This document shows, piece by piece, positions 34,529 to 42,053 of a stretch of 64,000 nucleotides of DNA. Numbering within the stretch: the first letter of the stretch is position 1; each line of letters starts with the position of its first letter. The stretch is from Thalassobius sp049116315 (GTDB lineage Bacteria; Pseudomonadota; Alphaproteobacteria; Rhodobacterales; Rhodobacteraceae): contig JAGDZD010000004.1 of assembly GCA_049116315.1 (NCBI GenBank), positions 496,001-560,000 of the forward strand. The letters are read 5' to 3'. The translations under genes and the position numbers were made by a program. The notes below the pieces were generated by a model. That model had not been told where the DNA came from and did not search any database. It saw only the letters and a program-made list of their open reading frames with translations.

Positions 34529-35230
34529 ATGTCGCAAGACGACGATGACATCATTCTGGCAGAGCTCAACGACGAAGAGCTGGTCCAGCAAATGTTTGAC
34601 GACCTCTATGATGGCTTGCGCGAAGAGATCGAAGAGGGCGTTCACATCCTACTGGGCCGAGGCTGGGCCCCCTATCGTGTGCTCACCGAAGCTCTGGTGG
34701 GTGGCATGACCATCGTCGGCCATGACTTTCGCGATGGCATCTTGTTTGTCCCCGAAGTGCTGCTGGCGGCCAACGCCATGAAGGGTGGCATGGCGATCTT
34801 GAAACCGCTCTTGGCAGAAACCGGCGCCCCCCGCACCGGCAAGATGGTGATCGGCACAGTCAAAGGTGACATCCATGACATCGGCAAAAATCTGGTATCG
34901 ATGATGATGGAGGGCGCAGGATTCGAAGTGGTTGACCTTGGCATCAACAACGCCGTCGAAGCCTACCTCGAAGCGCTCGAACAAGAGCAACCCGATATCC
35001 TTGGCATGTCCGCGCTGCTGACCACCACAATGCCCTATATGAAAGTGGTCATCGACACATTGGTCGAAAAAGGGCTGCGCGACGACTATATCGTTTTGGT
35101 CGGAGGCGCCCCCTTGAACGAAGAGTTTGGCAAAGCCATTGGCGCGGATGCCTATTGCCGCGACGCCGCTGTGGCGGTCGAAACCGCCAAAGACTTTGTG
35201 GCGCGCCGCCACAATCAGATGAGCGCCTAA
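34529..35230 (+). CDS. cobalamin-binding methyltransferase component (split methionine synthase)
   Basis: 233 aa from ATG 34529 (MSQDDDDIILAELND), with AAAGGA upstream. Residues about 15-100 are the helical MetH cap, and 105-230 a Rossmann-like B12 domain. The cobalt-ligand motif DxHxxG is D114-I-H116-D-I-G119 (KGDIHDIGKNLV), with SALLTTTMP and VGGAPLN completing the site. It corresponds to the cap and cobalamin modules of MetH without homocysteine or folate domains. It should carry methyl groups between a methyl-THF protein and the homocysteine methyltransferase 2 kb upstream. Methylamine-type corrinoid proteins are an alternative, but the neighbourhood favours methionine synthesis. Confidence 0.85.
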   Translation: MSQDDDDIILAELNDEELVQQMFDDLYDGLREEIEEGVHILLGRGWAPYRVLTEALVGGMTIVGHDFRDGILFVPEVLLAANAMKGGMAILKPLLAETGAPRTGKMVIGTVKGDIHDIGKNLVSMMMEGAGFEVVDLGINNAVEAYLEALEQEQPDILGMSALLTTTMPYMKVVIDTLVEKGLRDDYIVLVGGAPLNEEFGKAIGADAYCRDAAVAVETAKDFVARRHNQMSA

Positions 35231-35887
35231 ATGCCCCCCCTCAAAGGGGCCGCCCCTGCGCCGACAGTCTCGCAGCCCCGATCCTCCGCCTCCCCATTGG
35301 CCCAAAGCGCCCCTCGCAGCTTGATTCTGGCCTGCGGGGCCCTGGCGCAAGAGATTTTGAGCCTGATTCAGCTCAACAGCTGGCACCATATGGATTTGAT
35401 CTGCCTGCCAGCCACGCTGCACAATACCCCCGACAAAATCCCAGACCTTGTGGAACAGGCGGTGCACACACATCGCGACAGATTTGACACCATCTTTGTG
35501 GCCTATGCCGATTGCGGCACCGGGGGCTTGCTCCAAAAAAGATGCGCTGCCCTCGGCGTCGAGATGATCGCCGGGCCCCATTGCTATAGCTTTTTCACAG
35601 GCAACGCGCTCTTTGCCACGCAAGACGAGATCTCGACCTTCTATCTCACCGATTTTCTCGCCCGCCAATTTGACGCCCTGGTCTGGCGCCCTCTGGGGCT
35701 GCACACCCACCCAGAGCTGCACCAGATGTACTTTGGCCACTACACAGATCTGGTGTATCTGGCGCAAACAGACGATCCCGCTCTGGACCTCAAAGCACAA
35801 GATTGCGCCGCACGCCTCAAACTCACCTACAGCCGCCGCTTCACCGGCTACGGCGACCTAGACTTGGCCCTTAGGCCGCGCCACTGA
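35231..35887 (+). CDS. DUF1638 protein
   Basis: 218 aa. It starts on the base after the stop of the B12 protein gene, so the two are coupled. The DUF1638 domain begins near residue 29 (RSLILACGALAQEIL). It has conserved LPATLHNTPDKIP, VAYADCGTGGLL, IAGPHCYSFFTG and YFGHYTDLVYLAQTDDP. The two or three cysteines in glycine-rich loops (ACGAL, DCGTGG, GPHCY) could bind metal or cobalamin. Genes of this family often accompany corrinoid methyltransferase components, so a role in charging or reactivating the B12 protein is a fair inference. The first 28 residues are low-complexity and may indicate a later real start. Confidence 0.82.
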   Translation: MPPLKGAAPAPTVSQPRSSASPLAQSAPRSLILACGALAQEILSLIQLNSWHHMDLICLPATLHNTPDKIPDLVEQAVHTHRDRFDTIFVAYADCGTGGLLQKRCAALGVEMIAGPHCYSFFTGNALFATQDEISTFYLTDFLARQFDALVWRPLGLHTHPELHQMYFGHYTDLVYLAQTDDPALDLKAQDCAARLKLTYSRRFTGYGDLDLALRPRH

Positions 35888-35916
35888 CTTTTCCTTGTTA
35901 AAATACCGCGGGGAGG

Positions 35917-36002
35917 TCCGGGAAATGTCTCATTTCCCGGAACGGGGCAGCGCCCCAGCCGCTTGGTAGCCCTGCCAAGCACATAAAGCGTGGCACAGCC
36001 AC
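35917..36002. repeat. cluster of four perfect hairpins in a convergent gap
   Basis: Four stem-loops follow one another in 86 bases: TCCGGGAAATG/CATTTCCCGGA (11 bp, 35917-35941), GGGGC/GCCCC (35944-35956), GCTTGG/CCAAGC (35961-35980) and GTGGC/GCCAC (35990-36002). They fill the gap between the convergent DUF1638 and sufE genes. No T runs follow. They may act as a two-way terminator, a structured RNA or an intergenic repeat element. Confidence 0.7.
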
Positions 36003-36018
36003 ACCTTCAGATCACGCC

Positions 36019-36432
36019 TCAGCCCGCCGCCTCGGCAGCCGACTGGCGGATCCGAGCCACCATCGCGCGCACCCCGTTTGAACGCTGCGCAGACAGGTGC
36101 TCGTCAAGCCCAAGTCGCGCCAGCTCTTTGGGCGCATCCACTTGGGCCACCTCAGCCACCGCAACACCATTATAAAGTGCCTGCAGGACCGCGACCAAAC
36201 CTTTCACGATCAGCGCGTCGCTGTCCCCTTCGAAATGATACTGGCCATTGTCGATTTTTGGATGCAGCCACACCTGACTGGCGCAGCCCTCCACTTTGGT
36301 GCTGGGCGCCTTCAGCGCCTCATCCAACGCCTCCATGGATTTTCCCATTTCGATCACATGACGATAGCGGTCTTCCCACTCGTCCAGAAACTCGAAATCT
36401 TCTACAATCGCTTCAAAGGCTTCACTGGCCAT
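36019..36432 (-). CDS. sufE: cysteine desulfuration protein SufE
   Basis: 137 aa from ATG 36432 (MASEAFEAIVEDFEFLDEWEDRYRHVIEMG). The catalytic cysteine that accepts persulfide is C50 in KVEGCASQVWL, and GDSDALIVKGLVAVL and LGLDEHLSAQRSNGV are family stretches. SufE takes sulfur from SufS for Fe-S cluster assembly. The suf operon itself is not in the window. The gene is convergent with DUF1638 and divergent from the lipoprotein gene. Confidence 0.93.
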   Translation of the reverse strand: MASEAFEAIVEDFEFLDEWEDRYRHVIEMGKSMEALDEALKAPSTKVEGCASQVWLHPKIDNGQYHFEGDSDALIVKGLVAVLQALYNGVAVAEVAQVDAPKELARLGLDEHLSAQRSNGVRAMVARIRQSAAEAAG

Positions 36433-36569
36433 GATCGGTCCTTCCGTTTGCACAGACATCAGGTAGAACCTGTCATGCAAAAGGTCCAGTCCCCGCCGAA
36501 GGATTTCAAGTGGCTTTTCAAGTGGCCAGCAATAGGATACCCAGTGACAAAGCTTCTACAGGCGAGACT

Positions 36570-37064
36570 ATGATCAAACCAATTTCTGCTCTTTTGATTT
36601 CGACGCTGGTTTTGGCGGGCTGTGGCCAATCTCGGCTGAACCCTTTGAACTGGTTCGGCAAAAGCCGTCAAGTTGAGGCCACGCAAACCGCCGCTGGCCC
36701 AATCAACCCTTTGATCCCTCAAAGAAGCGCTTTGGCGCGTCGTGAGGTTGGGTATCAGGGACAATTGGTGGCCGAAATCAACACATTGGCAATTGAACAG
36801 GTGCCCGGTGGCGCCATTGTGCGGGCCAGTGGCTTGGCTCATACCGAAGGGGCATGGGACGTGCGTCTAGAGCCGCTGAACGAAGGACAGCCGGTGGACA
36901 ACACTCTGACCTTTGAATTCCGCGCCCTGCCCGGTTCTGGGGCCCCCGGCACGCCGCGCACACGCACATTGAACGTTGCGGCCTATGTCACAGAGCAAGA
37001 CCTGAGCAATGTACGCAACATTCAAGTGGTCGCCGCAGGCAACGCCCGGATCAGCCGCCGCTGA
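36570..37064 (+). CDS. predicted lipoprotein
   Basis: 164 aa from ATG 36570. The N-terminus MIKPISALLISTLVLAGCGQ has a lipobox (LAGC) for lipid modification at Cys 18. The mature part starts with an unstructured stretch and then a compact beta-rich region (GAIVRASGLAHTEGAWDVRL, LTFEFRALPGSG, RTLNVAAYVTEQDL). I recognise no named family. The gene is alone between sufE and rnd. Two direct repeats TTTCAAGTGGC lie 44-66 bases upstream. Confidence 0.78.
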   Translation: MIKPISALLISTLVLAGCGQSRLNPLNWFGKSRQVEATQTAAGPINPLIPQRSALARREVGYQGQLVAEINTLAIEQVPGGAIVRASGLAHTEGAWDVRLEPLNEGQPVDNTLTFEFRALPGSGAPGTPRTRTLNVAAYVTEQDLSNVRNIQVVAAGNARISRR

Positions 37065-37088
37065 TCCGCTTTTTGCTTTCAGATGATT

Positions 37089-37110
37089 GAAAAAGGGGCG
37101 TATCGCCCCC
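37089..37110 (-). terminator. intrinsic terminator of rnd
   Basis: GGGGCG (37095-37100) and CGCCCC (37104-37109) with loop TAT, followed on the minus strand by TTTTT. It lies 30 bases after the rnd stop and may serve the convergent lipoprotein gene too. Confidence 0.82.
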
Positions 37111-37139
37111 TCAAAGAGCAGCGTGGTTGAGTTGTGCGC

Positions 37140-38297
37140 TTACAGCTCGATGATGCGCACGTTCTTGCCTTTGGCGGCCAGAGCGATTTCACCGTTGCAT
37201 AGGCGCAGCGCATCGTCACCGAACACCTCTTTGCGCCATCCGCTGAGCGCGGGCACGTCCCGCAGGCCGGCGGCGATACCATCCAGATCCGCTGCTGGTG
37301 CAATCAAACGCGAGGCAACGCTGGCCTTTTCCGCTTTGGCTTTCAACAAAACCCGCAACAGGTCGGCCAAAGCCGGGTTCACCTGTAGCTTTTCACGGCT
37401 GGTGTCGGGCTTGGGCTGATCTTCGACCGGGCAGTCCACCCCAGCTTTGACAGCCGCCAGGATGCCTTCGGCGATGTCGCCTTTGCGCGCATCTCTGAGC
37501 AACAGACGAGAGCGCCCCAAATCGCTAAAGGAGGCGGGTTTGGTTGAGGCCAACTCCACCAAGGCATCATCTTTATAAACACGGCTGCGCGGCACGTTGC
37601 GCTGCTGCGCATAGCTTTCGCGAAACTTGGCCAATTCGCGCACGACAGCCAAGAACTTGCCGCTTGAGGTACGGGTTTTGACCCGTTTCCACGCCTCTTC
37701 GGGCACCACGGTATAGGTTGAAGGGGCGGTCAAAATGCGCAGTTCTTCGCGCACCCAGTTGTCCCGGTTCGATTTGGCCAATTGAGCCGACAGATACTCA
37801 TAAATCACCCGCAGATGGGTCACATCTGCCAAGGCGTAGGTCTTTTGCGCATCCGTCAAAGGACGGCGGGACCAATCAGTGAAACGCGAGGTTTTGTCCA
37901 AGCTTTCCTTGGCAATTTTACGCACCAAAGTTTCATAGCCAACCTGTTCACCAAAGCCGCAGACCATCGCCGCAACTTGGGTGTCAAACAAAGGCTCGGG
38001 AAAGACGCCCGCTTCGACAAAAAAGATCTCCAGATCCTGACGGGCCGCATGGAACACTTTGACAACCGACGTGTCTTTGAACAGCTCCAACATCGGCTCA
38101 AGCGAGATGCCTTCGGCCAATGGGTCAACCAAAACCGCACCGCTGTCATCATCGCCCGGCATCGCCAATTGCACCAAACACAGTTTGGAGTAATAGGTCC
38201 GTTCCCGCAAAAACTCGGTATCAACCGTGACATAGGGATGCTGTCGCGCCTCGGCGCAGTATTGGCTCAGCTCTTCGGTCGTGGTGATGGTTTTCAT
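37140..38297 (-). CDS. rnd: ribonuclease D
   Basis: 385 aa from ATG 38297 (MKTITTTEELSQYCAEA); the frame stays open upstream without family resemblance. The DEDD exonuclease motifs are VDTEFLRE, VFHAARQDLEIF and the YALADVTHLRVIYEYL motif of the Y type. One HRDC domain follows around residues 200-285 (LAVVRELAKFRESYAQQRNVPRSRVYKDD), then a second helical segment. It trims the 3' ends of tRNA and other structured RNAs. It lies 136 bases after purN, probably in the same transcript. Confidence 0.93.
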   Translation of the reverse strand: MKTITTTEELSQYCAEARQHPYVTVDTEFLRERTYYSKLCLVQLAMPGDDDSGAVLVDPLAEGISLEPMLELFKDTSVVKVFHAARQDLEIFFVEAGVFPEPLFDTQVAAMVCGFGEQVGYETLVRKIAKESLDKTSRFTDWSRRPLTDAQKTYALADVTHLRVIYEYLSAQLAKSNRDNWVREELRILTAPSTYTVVPEEAWKRVKTRTSSGKFLAVVRELAKFRESYAQQRNVPRSRVYKDDALVELASTKPASFSDLGRSRLLLRDARKGDIAEGILAAVKAGVDCPVEDQPKPDTSREKLQVNPALADLLRVLLKAKAEKASVASRLIAPAADLDGIAAGLRDVPALSGWRKEVFGDDALRLCNGEIALAAKGKNVRIIEL

Positions 38298-38432
38298 AAG
38301 GGCGATTTCGTCTTTTTTGATTGTTTGCGGCCGGGGCACCGGCTCTATGTGGCGCCCAGACATACGCGATTGTGACCCGGATGCAAAGCACCCACACGGA
38401 CACGCCCCTCAGAGCGGGTCCCTTTCGCCACG

Positions 38433-39026
38433 TTAGCCCAAAATGACAGGCTCGCATTGCCCCGCAGCAAAGCGCTTAAGCACCATTGGATAGAGCAGAT
38501 GTTCCTGCACCAAAACGCGTTTGGCCAGCGTTTCAGCGGTGTCATCAGCAAGGACAGGCACCCGCGCTTGACCCAAGATCGGACCATCATCAAGCTCGGG
38601 TGTGACCAGATGAACCGAACACCCTGCTTCGGCATCGCCTGCCTCTAGCGCGCGTTGGTGCGTGTGCAAGCCTTTGTATTTAGGCAACAAAGACGGATGG
38701 ATATTCAGCATCCGCCCGTCCCACTTGCGGACGAACCCTTCGGTCAGCACCCGCATGAACCCCGCCAAACAAATGATATCCGGCTGTGCGGCCTCAAGAT
38801 GCTTGTGCAATTGCTCTTCGAAGGCGGGACGATCTCCTTTGAATTGACGGTGATCCACCGCAAAGGTCTCAAGCCCCAAATCTGCTGCTTTTTTCAGCCC
38901 GCCCGCTTGGGGATCATTTGATCCCACAAGAACGGGGCGTGCGGGGTGGTCGCCGGTCATACTGTTGACCAGCGTCACCATGTTGGATCCACCGCCTGAA
39001 ATCAGCAAAGCAACCCGTTTGGTCAC
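38433..39026 (-). CDS. purN: phosphoribosylglycinamide formyltransferase
   Basis: 197 aa. LISGGGSNMVTLVN is the phosphate loop, LAGFMRVLTEGFVRKW precedes the catalytic Asn-His-Asp set with MLNIHPSLLPKYKGLHTHQRALEAG, and the conserved Asp is in VTPELDDGPIL. It formylates GAR from 10-formyl-THF. The ATG overlaps the purM stop by 4 bases (ATGA), showing translational coupling. Confidence 0.96.
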   Translation of the reverse strand: MTKRVALLISGGGSNMVTLVNSMTGDHPARPVLVGSNDPQAGGLKKAADLGLETFAVDHRQFKGDRPAFEEQLHKHLEAAQPDIICLAGFMRVLTEGFVRKWDGRMLNIHPSLLPKYKGLHTHQRALEAGDAEAGCSVHLVTPELDDGPILGQARVPVLADDTAETLAKRVLVQEHLLYPMVLKRFAAGQCEPVILG

Positions 39027-40072
39027 AGAATCGCTCCGCTATAGACGACACCCTCACCTTCGGTGATTTCGCCCAGCTTTGAGACCGTTTCGCCGGCCTC
39101 ACGCAGCAAAGCTGTGACTGCTTCTGCTTGATCCGCAGACACCACCACAATCATGCCAATGCCACAGTTGAAGGTTTTCAACAGTTCGCCCTGATCCATG
39201 CCGCCAGTGGCCGCCAACCATTTAAAGACATCGGGCAAATCCCAAGCGTTCAGGTCAATGGTCGCCCCAAGATCCGCAGGCAACACCCGTGGCAGGTTTT
39301 CGGTCAAGCCACCACCGGTGATATGGGCCAGCGCATGCACGCCGCCCTGACGGATCGCCGCCAAAACTTGCGTCACATAAAGACGGGTTGGCGCCAAAAG
39401 AGCGGTGCCCAAGTTTTGGCTGTCGTCCCAAGGGCATGGTGCGTCCCAGCCTAGGCCGGAAACCTCAACCAATTTGCGCACCAATGAATAGCCGTTTGAA
39501 TGCACACCGTTCGAGCCAAGCCCCAGCAACACGTCGCCCGCTTTGACATCAACGGGCAAGTCTTCTCCACGTTCCATCGCGCCAACTGCAAACCCTGCCA
39601 AATCAAAATCACCGTCATGATACATGCCGGGCATTTCTGCGGTCTCACCACCGATCAGCGCGCAGCCCGATTGCTTACACCCTTCTGCGATGCCTTCGAT
39701 GATGCGCGCGGCGCTATCCAGTTCCAACTTGCCAGTGGCAAAGTAATCCAAGAAGAACAAAGGTTCGGCCCCTTGGCACACAAGGTCGTTCACGCACATC
39801 GCCACCAGATCAATCCCAATGGTGTCGACATTGCCGGTATCGATCGCAATCCGCAGTTTGGTGCCCACACCATCCGTTGCCGCCACGAGGATCGGATCCG
39901 TGTAGCCTGCGCCTTTTAGGTCAAACAAGGCGCCAAAGCCGCCCAAGCCAGCCATCACACCCGAACGGGTGGTGCGCTTGGCTGCGGGTTTGATCCGCTC
40001 TACCAGCTCATTGCCTGCATCAATATCAACGCCTGCATCTGCATAAGTTAGACCGTTTTTACCATCGCTCAT
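39023..40072 (-). CDS. purM: phosphoribosylformylglycinamidine cyclo-ligase (AIR synthase)
   Basis: 349 aa from ATG 40072 (MSDGKNGLTYADAGVDIDAGNELVERIKP); the frame is open to 40246, but homology starts here. ATP-binding and PurM/PurL superfamily features are VGTKLRIAIDTGN, LVCQGAEPLFFLDYFATGKL, GGETAEMPGMY and HITGGGLTENLPRVLP. It closes FGAM to AIR. First gene of purM-purN-rnd, divergent from the chemoreceptor gene. Confidence 0.96.
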   Translation of the reverse strand: MSDGKNGLTYADAGVDIDAGNELVERIKPAAKRTTRSGVMAGLGGFGALFDLKGAGYTDPILVAATDGVGTKLRIAIDTGNVDTIGIDLVAMCVNDLVCQGAEPLFFLDYFATGKLELDSAARIIEGIAEGCKQSGCALIGGETAEMPGMYHDGDFDLAGFAVGAMERGEDLPVDVKAGDVLLGLGSNGVHSNGYSLVRKLVEVSGLGWDAPCPWDDSQNLGTALLAPTRLYVTQVLAAIRQGGVHALAHITGGGLTENLPRVLPADLGATIDLNAWDLPDVFKWLAATGGMDQGELLKTFNCGIGMIVVVSADQAEAVTALLREAGETVSKLGEITEGEGVVYSGAIL

Positions 40073-40235
40073 GAAACTATCCCCGGTGAAGTTTGGCATC
40101 CGATAGACCAAGCGCAACGCCTTGTCCACGTCTGTGCACCAACTGAAGGGGCGAAGAGGTAAAACTTTGCTCGGTTTCGCCGTTGGTTCACCTGAGAGTA
40201 ATTTATACCAGTAAAAGGTAACGAGTGGACCGAGC

Positions 40236-41951
40236 ATGCCTAACACCGATGGATTGACCCCCGACTCTAGCGCGCTCTCTAAGCAAAGCGCTTACGAGGC
40301 CTATGAGCACCTAAGCAGCCCGATCATGGTTTGCGACAGCGACCTGATTGTGCGCTACGTGAATTCTGTGGGCTATAAACTGTTCGAAAGCTTGGAAGCG
40401 GATATCAAAGCCGACCTTCCAAATTTTGCCGCCCGCGATATCGTGGGCCAGAAAATCGACGCCTTTCATAAGAACCCCTCTTATCAGCATGGTGTTGTGG
40501 CGCAGATGCGTGAAACCCATCAGGGCAAGTTCCAGATTGGCACCACCCATCTGGCCTTTCATGCGTCGCCCAACTTTGGCGAAGATGGTGCATTGGATGC
40601 CGTGGTTGTTGAATGGCAAGATCGCACCAGCGAATTGAAAGCCAAATCAGATCTTGAAACCTTTTTGAACGATGCGTGTTCGATGGCCCTCAGCCATGAG
40701 GCCGGAACCATCAGCGCCTTCTTTGATGCTGACAAATACCCAAGCGAATTGGCCGAAGTTGCCAAATCCGTGAACGAGATGGTCGCCGGACACATCCACG
40801 TTCAAAAGCGTATGGTCAGCACAATCGAAGCCTTTGGCGCGGGTGATTTTGACTATCACCTCGAAGCGTTCCCCGGCGAAAAAGCCTTTGTGAACAAGAG
40901 CATCGAAAAGGTTCGCGAAAACTCTCGTGCGATGAACCAAGAGATCATCCATGCTTCACGCTCGATCAGCGAAGGCGATTTGTCGATCGACATCGACCTC
41001 AGCAAATTTGAAGGTGCTTATCACGAGGTGATGAGCTCGTTTGTGCAAACCTTCCACGAGCTCAGCGAGCTTGTTGGCGGTATGAACAACCAGATCCTTG
41101 AGATTTCGAAATCCGCCCAAGCGGTGTCCGCCTCTTCGACCACCCTGTCCAGTGCATCGCAGAAAACATCCAACGCAATTGACGAAATTTCGTCCTCGTT
41201 TGATGAAACGGAAAGCATGGTGCGCGCGGCCTCTGATGCGTCGACCAAAGCCCACACCGTGGCCTCCACTGCCAGCGATTCTGCCAGCGAAGGTTCGGAA
41301 ACCATGAGCAATATGCTCAAGGCGATGGAAAGCATCGATCACACCTCTCGCTCGATCAGTTCGATCAACAAGGTCATTGATGAAATTGCCTTCCAAACCA
41401 ACCTCTTGGCGTTGAATGCTGCGGTTGAAGCGGCCCGTGCCGGCACCCATGGTCGCGGCTTTGCGGTTGTGGCGCAAGAAGTGCGGACATTGGCGCAGCG
41501 CTCTGCGAAAGCCGCACGCGAGACCACATCTTTGATCGATGACTCGATGCAGGCCATTTCTGAAGGCGTCGACATCGCCAACAAGATGGACTCAAGCTTT
41601 AACGAGCTGTCAGACGCCTTTGACGAGGTGCAGGTTCTGGTGGGTGAAATCAACGCCGCAACCAAAGAACAGCAAGCCGCTGTGGCACATATTTCCTCGG
41701 CTGTTTCTGAAATTGCCGGCGGTGCCTCGACGGCGGATGTCGAATCCACGTCGCTTGCAACCGGCGCAGAACAGCTTTCAGAAAATGCCAATCAAATGCG
41801 CCACCGTTTGGGCCGCTTTAAGCTGCGTGAGCGGGCACAGGGTGCCTCGTTCCAAGGCATGCCTGATCTGGCCAGCCTGCCCCCAGAAATGGCGGCTGAG
41901 ATCGAAAAACTGATCACACATAATGGCCCCAAAGGCTATGCGGCTGAATAA
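40236..41951 (+). CDS. soluble PAS-containing methyl-accepting chemotaxis protein
   Basis: 571 aa with no membrane segment or signal, hence a cytoplasmic receptor. Residues about 22-130 are a PAS-like sensor domain (SSPIMVCDSDLIVRYVNS and later VVVEWQDRTSE). HAMP-like segments follow around 185-275. The helical signalling domain carries the highly conserved tip at 382-425 (DEIAFQTNLLALNAAVEAARAG, FAVVAQEVRTLAQRSA). The tail ends GPKGYAAE without the CheR-binding pentapeptide. By family it controls CheA kinase in response to an internal cue. No other che gene is in the window. It is divergent from purM and ends at a strong terminator. Confidence 0.92.
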   Translation: MPNTDGLTPDSSALSKQSAYEAYEHLSSPIMVCDSDLIVRYVNSVGYKLFESLEADIKADLPNFAARDIVGQKIDAFHKNPSYQHGVVAQMRETHQGKFQIGTTHLAFHASPNFGEDGALDAVVVEWQDRTSELKAKSDLETFLNDACSMALSHEAGTISAFFDADKYPSELAEVAKSVNEMVAGHIHVQKRMVSTIEAFGAGDFDYHLEAFPGEKAFVNKSIEKVRENSRAMNQEIIHASRSISEGDLSIDIDLSKFEGAYHEVMSSFVQTFHELSELVGGMNNQILEISKSAQAVSASSTTLSSASQKTSNAIDEISSSFDETESMVRAASDASTKAHTVASTASDSASEGSETMSNMLKAMESIDHTSRSISSINKVIDEIAFQTNLLALNAAVEAARAGTHGRGFAVVAQEVRTLAQRSAKAARETTSLIDDSMQAISEGVDIANKMDSSFNELSDAFDEVQVLVGEINAATKEQQAAVAHISSAVSEIAGGASTADVESTSLATGAEQLSENANQMRHRLGRFKLRERAQGASFQGMPDLASLPPEMAAEIEKLITHNGPKGYAAE

Positions 41952-41976
41952 GCGGTAACGTGATGTGTTAAAACGC

Positions 41977-42008
41977 AAATAGCGGCGCACCAAGCGCCGC
42001 TATTTTTA
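41977..42008 (+). terminator. intrinsic terminator of the chemoreceptor gene
   Basis: AAATAGCGGCGC (41977-41988) pairs perfectly with GCGCCGCTATTT (41994-42005) around ACCAA, followed by further T residues, 26 bases after the stop. It may also block the convergent aldehyde dehydrogenase transcript. Confidence 0.9.
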
Positions 42009-42053
42009 TGTCCGGTGCTGAAAACAGCCCCGAGACATCCAAGAAATCTGGCT

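Noticed and set aside
34649..35800. 383-codon open frame antisense to the B12-binding and DUF1638 genes
   Set aside because: Both sense genes have clear family motifs in the same interval; the antisense translation does not.
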